A DNA stretch of 64,000 nucleotides from Heligmosomoides polygyrus polygyrus (taxonomy: Eukaryota; Nematoda; Chromadorea; Rhabditida; Heligmosomidae): assembly GCA_947396885.1 (NCBI GenBank), contig OX377201.1:28249923-28313922 (forward strand). Reading direction: 5' to 3'. Position numbers and translations under genes: made by a program. Under the pieces are notes generated by a model. It did no database searches. It saw nothing but the letters and a program-made list of their open reading frames with translations, and was not told the origin of the DNA. Positions 57,708 to 64,000 of the stretch are shown here, piece by piece; within the stretch, counting starts at the first letter, position 1; the number at the start of each line of letters is the position of its first letter.

Positions 57708-58726
57708 CACCTGTCGTCTCGTTGATCATCGAGTTGCTCGGCGCGGGCAGAGTCTCCGTTCCCCTCTCGCCCAGCGAGTGTCTGCGAATCGCATTACGTG
57801 GCCGGGCCACCTAATTCTCGACGACTTGGCCCATGTGACAGCGGCTCTGATCTCCGAACGTCAACAAAGTTTGGAAAGTGAGAGGCCGTCTCTCACTTGC
57901 GTGAGTCGTGTCACTCCGAGCATCGTACTCTCGATTCCACGCTACGCGACGCTGATCGTGTGTTCATCCTGCTTTCGTATAACCCAGGAAAGAACATCTT
58001 CGAATGCACCGGCTATGTGTATCTGAGTCGCGAAGTCAACATGGCCAACGACCTAGCGCCAGAGACGAGCAGGAGAAAACGAGCGGCTTGGGGAGCTTTC
58101 TGATCGTCGAGGAAGTCAAAGGCCTCTGAGGCTTGTGTTATGGTAGGAAGAATGGTAGAGTCGAAGAGGTTGGCACGAAGCCTGACGTTCTTCGTTTTCT
58201 TTTCGGCTTCCTCGACGATCAGAAAGCTATCCAAGCCGCTCGTTTCCTCCTGCTCAGCTCTGGTGCTAGGTCGTTGGCCATGTTGACTTTGCGACCCAGA
58301 TACACATCACTGGAGCAATCGGAGATGTTCGTTCCGTTGAGCGAGAATGGGGCATCAGAAATCCATCCGTTCCTCATGAACATCGTCTTCGTAAGATTCA
58401 GCTGCAGTCCAACGTTTCCACATACGCGATCGAAGTCGGTCAGCATTCGCTCCGCCTGGCTGGTGCTCGTTGTTATGAGCACGATGCCGTCAGCGAAGCG
58501 AAGATGGTGCAGCTGCCTGTCGTCGACCTTCACTCCCATATCTTCCCATTTCAAATCGCGCACGACGTTTTCGCGTTTTCGCTGAAGAGCATCGCGTCTG
58601 GTATCCCCAGCTGACCCCCTCTCTGCACCTTGACGGCGATGTCGGTGTGAAATGGTGAAATCTTGGTCGTGAATCCACTGTACTGCTCTCGAAGTACTCT
58701 AATGTGTTGAGCAGGATCGGCCTGAG
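57708..58726 (-). mobile_element. RTE 3' fragment inserted in the mariner relic, internally rearranged
   Basis: Minus-strand copy of the same RTE family. The 3' end (CACCTGTCGTC...) abuts the mariner C-terminal codons at 57,707. The far end stops within the RT (TQADPAQHIRVLREQYSG), after which mariner sequence resumes with TGATAAATAAATCAC. About 180 bp near the C-terminus are deleted. A segment at 57,987-58,115 is in the opposite orientation. Confidence 0.85.
57987..58335. repeat. inverted duplication inside the RTE fragment
   Basis: 57,987-58,115 (plus-sense, encoding SREVNMANDLAPE) is an inverted copy of 58,207-58,335 (minus-sense). The inner 22 bp of each arm, 58,094-58,115 and 58,207-58,228, are perfect complements around a 91-base loop. 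Confidence 0.85.
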
Positions 58727-59014
58727 TGATAAATAAATCACTTTGAAAAATATGGAAAAACGGCATTAATTATCGAACAACCCAATAAGAAGGCAGACAT
58801 TTTTAGTTCCAAGAGAAGAGTTTGCGCCATGCCTTCTTTCCAGACGTTGTGATTTATATTCGACTGATAGCAAAATGTCTGTACCCATGGGATCTCACAC
58901 CCGTAGACGATACAACATAAACAGTTGTAAAAAACACACATATACTCAATTTCACGCTTAATGTAAAATTCAATCAGTTAGGAAACACTATAGTTGTGCT
59001 TGAACGAATATATT

Positions 59015-59220
59015 TATTTATTAATTTAATAATTTAGTAATTTATTCGAATGATTGTTCGAATATTCGAATATTCTATAATTCTTAATTTTCGAATATTC
59101 GTTTAAATTCGAACAAGAAGTAGTCACATTCGAAAATTGTTCGAAGATCGAATAATTAAATTCTATTCGATTGAGTAATTTTATTCGAATGTTGAATTAA
59201 CTTCAAATCTTTAATCGTAG
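59015..59220. repeat. degenerate TTCGAAT/ATTCGAA low-complexity tract
   Basis: More than ten occurrences of TTCGAA or close variants in about 200 A/T-rich bases, in no fixed period. Because TTCGAA is self-complementary the tract can fold extensively. Confidence 0.6.
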
Positions 59221-59479
59221 AACTTTATCACGCAACATTTGAGTGATCGTGTCCTATGTTTTTATCAGAGTAACAAGTTAGAATGCATTGAAAAGAAAAG
59301 AAAATAGCCACTGATTTCAGCGTAGAAGGTGTATTCGTGCATCTTCATGTATCTCCCCATATATCTTCTAATCTACAACCCTCACACCTCAGTGGCAACT
59401 GCTGCAGCGTGCGTGCACATCTCAAACCAGTACTGTTTTGGCCTCAACCACTCCTATGTACGTACACAGGGAATGACGG

Positions 59480-59516
59480 AGGAGCGGTATTTATGTACGA
59501 ATATAATACCGCTCCT
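59480..59516. repeat. 12-bp perfect inverted repeat
   Basis: AGGAGCGGTATT and its complement AATACCGCTCCT are separated by 13 bases. The half-site AATACCGCTCC also occurs near 49,785, suggesting a dispersed element end. Confidence 0.6.
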
Positions 59517-60426
59517 GTCTTTTGGTTTTTGGGCGGAATAGACGGAAAAAGCCGCCGTTTCCGCCGCTTTTCCATAAATCCCTTCAAAGTGCTTTGATCA
59601 GAAAATAATTGCCACCATTGGAATCCACTCTTGGTGATCTATCCAATGATGTAGGTGGCATTCAGAGGTTCTTAAAAAAGTTGATTCCGTGACCTATATA
59701 GTCTCGACGGCGGCGTCCTCCATTCGCCGCTCGAGATAATTGCCCCAATGGGAATATCTACCTAGCTCGTCAGAATAAGCACTTTTAAATAAATCTCTCG
59801 CCTTTCGCTTGTGGTGCGCCCTGCATAGTACACTTTTTTATAGCTAATAAAAAATTGCGATCATTGTGATCTACTTTTTTCTAAAATTTCACTCATCTTA
59901 GCCGCCAGATTTTTTGAAATCGAACGATTTCGTGTGCTCCCATTTGGTCTCGGCTTCGTCCATGAAAACTCAAAATGCAGTATTCAGCTGAGCTAAAGAT
60001 ACTCCACAAGATAGCTTAAAGAAAGCGATGCCAATAAAGCGGTTCGAAAACTATCAGCTGCGAAAGTCACCTACAGGGTCAATTGTTGACGGGAAATGTG
60101 ATTTTTGCCAGATGAAGTGCACGACAGAAGTCTCGCCTTCAGGAGGGCGGGCCGCAAAATGAGAGGTTCACGGTAGTGCTCTGTCGCCGTCCACCTGTGG
60201 TCTTCTTGGCTTGGTAGTGGATTGCATCACATGTAAACGAGCGGCCAAACCTCACTGGAGCCGTTAGATGGCTCAACAACAATTTCGGCTAAAAAAGTTG
60301 TTCTAGAATGGAAAACTTTCTCATCCAATGATTTTCCCCGTAAATTCTGAGTCGAATAATGTTAGTTTCTAAACTTTTCCAGTACTTTAACCATTTTCTG
60401 AAACTCTGTGATTGCTCGCCTGGCTG

Positions 60427-60475
60427 TGGAGTGCGGTCCGAGCCACGATTAGGGCGACCGCCGCTCTACCAGTGT
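60427..60475 (-). other. weak tRNA-like (SINE head) segment
   Basis: The minus strand reads ACTGGTAGAGCGGCGGTCGC, an A-box-like TGGTAGAGCGG, followed some 20 bases later by GGCTCGGACC, a loose B-box match. The acceptor and T arm do not pair convincingly, so it is not a tRNA gene. It may be the head of an old tRNA-derived SINE. Confidence 0.25.
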
Positions 60476-61260
60476 GGTGACCTCACGTGACCCCCTTGAT
60501 GCCTAATGCCGCCCAATACACTACCGCCTCTGATGGTCTTGTACTCCGGCTTCTTATTGATTTTTTGAAAATAAGAACTCGAAAAGTTTTTTAAATGGAT
60601 GCTATAACTAAGCAGTGTTATAGCACCACTGAATGCGCCATAGCGTACCATTTTATTTAATTTTCTAATTTTGGCCTACATGCTCGCGCCATGTAATCGC
60701 CTAAATTCTTGCATTCAACACTCAATTGATTGCGTTTCGCATAAATACCTGCTATAGTTTCTTCGCAAAGTGGTCGTATCGATTGATTTGTACTTTTATT
60801 AAAGTTTAAAATTTAAAAACACACTAATGCTTGCGAAAAATACAGAATACCCCAAAAATGCAGGCGCTGTTTGAAAGGTTTTAACGTTGCTGCTCATGGG
60901 GCTTTCGTGGAGGTTTAAGAGTCATACGAAAGCACAGGTTAACGAGATTTCAGCGGCGCAAAAGTAGTCTAGACTAAGTCATGCTCTGCCTGAAAGCTTG
61001 CATTTCACATTCGATTGATTGTGCGTTAACCTGTTCTGTGCTTCTTTTAACGCTTAGAACTTGACAATCACGTGAAAGACATGTGAAGTATGGGTTTGCT
61101 GATTGCACAATTTAAATGTGAGCAGGAGCAACATTTTTCAAGACGGATTCTGTCGACTGATAAAGCAACATTCAGGTTGAATGGAGAGGTTAATCGGCAT
61201 AATTGCAGCTGCTGAGCGACCGAAAACGTCAAATGATGCAAAGCACAGGTTAATTTGGCC

Positions 61261-64000
61261 ATCACCTGTATCACCTGTCGTCCCGTTGATCATCGACTTG
61301 CTCGAGCGGGCGCCAGCAGCGTCTCCATTCGTCCCTGTCGCGTGCCAGAGTGGTCCAATGGATCCTCCTCGCTCGAGGGACACGAAGAGCGTCATATCGG
61401 TCGTTCAGGGCTTTCACGAAGAAGTCCGACCAACGCGTTGGTGGGCGTCCTGGTGTTCTTTTGACATCCCGCGGAATCCAATCTGTGACGGCTCTCGTCC
61501 AGCGGGTGTCTGCGAATCGCATTACGTGGCCGGCCCACCTAATTTTCGACGACTTGGCCCATGCGACAACGTCTCTGATCTTCGAACGTCGGCGAAGCTC
61601 GGAACTCCGGAGGCCTTCTCTCACTTGCGTGAGTCGTGTCACTCCGAGCATCGTCCTCTCGATTCCACGCTGCGCGACGCTGATCGCGTGTTCATCCTGC
61701 TTTCGTGTAGCCCAGGTCTCTGAGGCGTATGTTAGGGCAGGAAGAACAGTGGAGTCGAATAGGTGGGCACGGAGTCGGAAGTTCTTCGTTTTCTTCACGA
61801 CTTCTTCGACGCTCTTGAAAGCTCCCCAAGCCGCTCGTTTCCTTCTGCTCAGCTCTGGTGCTAGGTCGTTGGTCATGTTGACTTCGCGACCCAGACACAC
61901 ATAGCTGGAGCATTCGGAGATGTTCGTTCCGTTGAGCGAGAATGGGGCATCAGAAACCCATCCGTTCTTCATGAACATCGTCTTCGTAAGATTCAGCTGC
62001 AGTCCAACGCCTCCACATACACGATCGAAGTCGGCCAGCATTCGTTCCGCCTGGCTGATGCTCGGGGTTATGAGCACGATGTCGTCAGCGAAGCGAAGAT
62101 GGTGCAGTTGCCGGCCGTCGACCTTCACTCCCATGTCTTCCCATTCTAGTTCGCGCATGACGTTTTTCGAGGGTGGCGCTGAAGAGCTTCGGGGATATGG
62201 TATCCCCATGTCGAACCCCTCTCTTCACGTCAATGACGACGTCGTTGTAGAATGGTGAGATCTTGGTCGTGAATCCACTGTACAACTCTCGAAGAACTCT
62301 GATGTACTGAGTAGGAACGCCCTGGGTGAGCAGGGCTTCCATGACCGCTTCAGTCTCGACGGAGTCGAATGCCTTCTTCAGGTCAATGAACGTAAGGCAC
62401 AGCGGCAGCTTGTACTCTCGCGACACTTCGATGAGCTTCGTAATGGTGTGTATGTGGTCGATCGTGCTGAATCCTCTCCGAAATCCTGCTTGTTCGCATG
62501 GCTGTCCTTCGTCCAGCGTTCTACTAATCCTATTCAGGATGACTCGAGTGAACAGCTTGTAGACTACGGACAACAGGCAGATCGGGCGATAGTTGCCAAT
62601 GTCGTGCACGTCTCCCTTCTTGTACAGCAAAACGGTCTTGCTGGTCTTCCACCGAGATGGAACCTTGCATTCGGACAGGTAGCGTGTGAAGAGCCGCGAC
62701 AGGGTGTTGATGAGCGCTGGCGGGAGGTTCTTCAGGTGTTCAGCTCTGATCCTGTCAGAACCGGGTGCTGTACGTTTCTTCACCGACGAGATGGCGTGTC
62801 GGATCTCGGAAGGGAGAACAGAGGGAACGACGTATCCATCCTGCGGAAGATGGCATGGGGGCAGGTGGACGTGGCTATCGAAGAGATCGGAGTAGAAGTC
62901 GTGGATGACTTTCTCCATGGTCCTTCTGGAAGAGGTGATGGTTCCGTCAGGACGTCGGAGAGCGGTCATCTTGGTCTTGAAGTTGGCGAAGTTCCGGCGG
63001 GCATTGCGAATGCTCAGCCCTGCCTCTGCTGCTTCGGCCAACACTTCCGCCCTTCTCTCCTTGAGATCTTCCTTTATCGCCGCTCTGCATAGCTTTGCAA
63101 GCTCGGACGTCAGTTGGTAGTTGCCTGACGCTCGTGCTGCTCCACGCTGGCGTATCAGCTCGAGAGTTTCCGGAGACAGGCGTCTCTTGGTGGTCTTCAA
63201 GCTCTCGGCTCCCTTAGCACTATCGTGGAGATGGTGCACGAAGCGATCGTATTCCTCGTCGACGTTGTCCATGACGGCATCTTCCCAAAGGCCGACAAGA
63301 GAGGTGTAGAGATCCCAGTTGATGGTCGTTCTGGGATTCCTCTTCTTGAACTTCGCGGCCTTCTCTCCTTGACGCGAAAAGCGGAACCTCGCGCGAAGGA
63401 GGCGGTGGTCCGATCCCGTGTAGAACTTGGGGACAACGGAGACATCGGTCAGGCAATACTTGCGATTGAAGATGATGTGGTCGATCTCGTTGTGGAACTG
63501 GCCACCGGGGGATTCCCAGGTCCATCGTAGGGAGGGAGGCTTCTGGAACTGCGAGTTTCCATGGATGGTCTTGGTCGACATGATAAACTCAGACAGCCTT
63601 TCACCTTGCTCGTTCCACTCCAAACCGTGGGTTCCGATGTGAAGTTCTTCCGGCGACCTTCGTGGCCCGATCTTGGCGTTGAAGTCGCCGACGATCACCT
63701 TGTAGAAGGTGTGATCTTCCTTATAGAACTTCTCCAGGTCCACGTAGAAGGCCTCGACGTCTTCGACGTCGTAGTCGGATGTTGGGGCATACGTGACGAA
63801 CACAGTCAAGGCTGGCACTGAGCCACATCGCTTCAGTCGCAGACGTCCGATTCGGCTAGTCAGAGACTCGTACGAATCGATGTTCATGGCCAAGTGCGTG
63901 TTGACGAGGACACCAACGCCGCCTACTCCCCTGCTGTCGCATGTTCCGAGGAACAGTTCTTCTCCGGAGTCGTAGGCGGCGTGTAGGGGGTGGTGTCTTC
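61261..64000 (-). mobile_element. nearly intact RTE retrotransposon, 5' end beyond the window
   Basis: Minus-strand element of the family seen at 54.4 kb. The 3' end carries the tail (CACCTGTATCACCTGT on the plus strand). Unlike the other copy it extends upstream through the endonuclease and remains open to base 64,000, so the 5' part lies outside the window. The second target duplication cannot be seen. Confidence 0.92.
61271..64000 (-). pseudogene. RTE endonuclease-reverse transcriptase, one frameshift, N-terminus off-window
   Basis: Would nick target DNA and copy the element RNA into it. Reading down from 64,000: GTCDSRGVGGVGVLVNTHL, TVFVTYAPTSDY, VIVGDFNAKIG (about 63,690), NEIDHIIF, GSDHRLLRARF (about 63,410), then RT motifs NYRPICLLSVVYKLF, CEQAGFRRGFSTIDHIH, FIDLKKAFDSVE and RHGDTISPKLFSATLE. 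The frame breaks at a run of five A (minus sense; 62,163-62,167) where the sister copy has four. It resumes with NVMRELEWEDMGVKVDG, catalytic FADD (62,081-62,092), TYASETWATRKQ and the C-terminal PRDVKRTPGRPPTRWSDFF to 61,271. Apart from that single base it appears intact in the window. The motif normally VRQGD reads VRHGD. Confidence 0.88.

Larger units (their letters stand above)
56953..58785 (+). mobile_element. mariner transposon relic with both ITRs, containing a nested RTE fragment
   Basis: Left ITR 56,953-56,977 begins TTGGGGTGTTCGACAATTAA. Right ITR 58,761-58,785 read inverted begins TTGGGTTGTTCGATAATTAA; 22 of 25 positions match. TA dinucleotides flank both ends (56,951-56,952 and 58,786-58,787), as expected for mariner/Tc1 insertion. 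After removing the 1.0-kb RTE insert the element is about 0.8 kb, so it is internally deleted compared with the usual 1.3 kb. Confidence 0.85.
58788..61260. other. A/T-rich intergenic sequence without a gene
   Basis: Contains a TTCGAAT-rich tract, a small perfect hairpin and a weak tRNA-like segment (listed separately). No coding frame with a recognisable domain was seen. Confidence 0.4.

Noticed and set aside
62448..63092. 214-codon plus-strand open frame
   Set aside because: Antisense of the RTE reverse transcriptase on the minus strand.

Overview
The window is eukaryotic DNA, most likely from a clade V (strongylid, hookworm-like) nematode. That assignment is inference. It rests on three things: RTE-clade retrotransposons of a type I associate with strongylid genomes, a GGCCGRA/TTCGGCC acceptor stem on the proline tRNA that resembles nematode tRNA-Pro, and possible exons with short CTTTCAG-like acceptors. 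No complete host protein gene was found. Host coding evidence is limited to four isolated candidate exons.

Layout. 1-6,573 is low-copy sequence. It holds a candidate TATA-driven first exon for a secreted peptide (864-941, minus), a candidate terminal exon (5,002-5,170, minus) and a candidate 7-codon first exon (6,532-6,552, plus). 6,574-39,426 is the main feature: a head-to-tail array of 158 tRNA-Pro(CGG) genes with a 210-bp repeat unit. The count comes from walking every unit; start-to-start distance plus summed deletions equals exactly 157 x 210. Of the 158, 134 are full-length 72-nt tRNAs, 5 lack one D-loop base and 19 have lost the anticodon through one 8-nt deletion. The long repetitive reading frames on both strands are an artefact of a 210-bp (70-codon) period.

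39,427-44,873 is a non-coding LTR retrotransposon (LARD-like). Its LTRs are nearly identical, run TG...CA, and are flanked by the 5-bp duplication GCGGG. It inserted immediately 3' of the TTTT terminator of the last tRNA. A perfect 24-bp palindrome made of array spacer closes the array at 44,874-44,925.

45,115-64,000 is a transposon graveyard. It contains a Harbinger-like fold-back element carrying tRNA-like boxes in both arms, a 2.4-kb compound fold-back with a small Harbinger-like MITE inside, and a decayed RTE element with a 15-bp target duplication. It also contains a 5'-truncated RTE copy with a 10-bp target duplication, a mariner relic with recognisable ITRs containing a nested RTE fragment, and a nearly intact RTE element on the minus strand that runs off the window.

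The parts do not form a pathway. The unifying theme is RNA polymerase III sequence: a very large tRNA array, an LTR element sitting at a Pol III terminator, and tRNA-derived boxes inside fold-back DNA.
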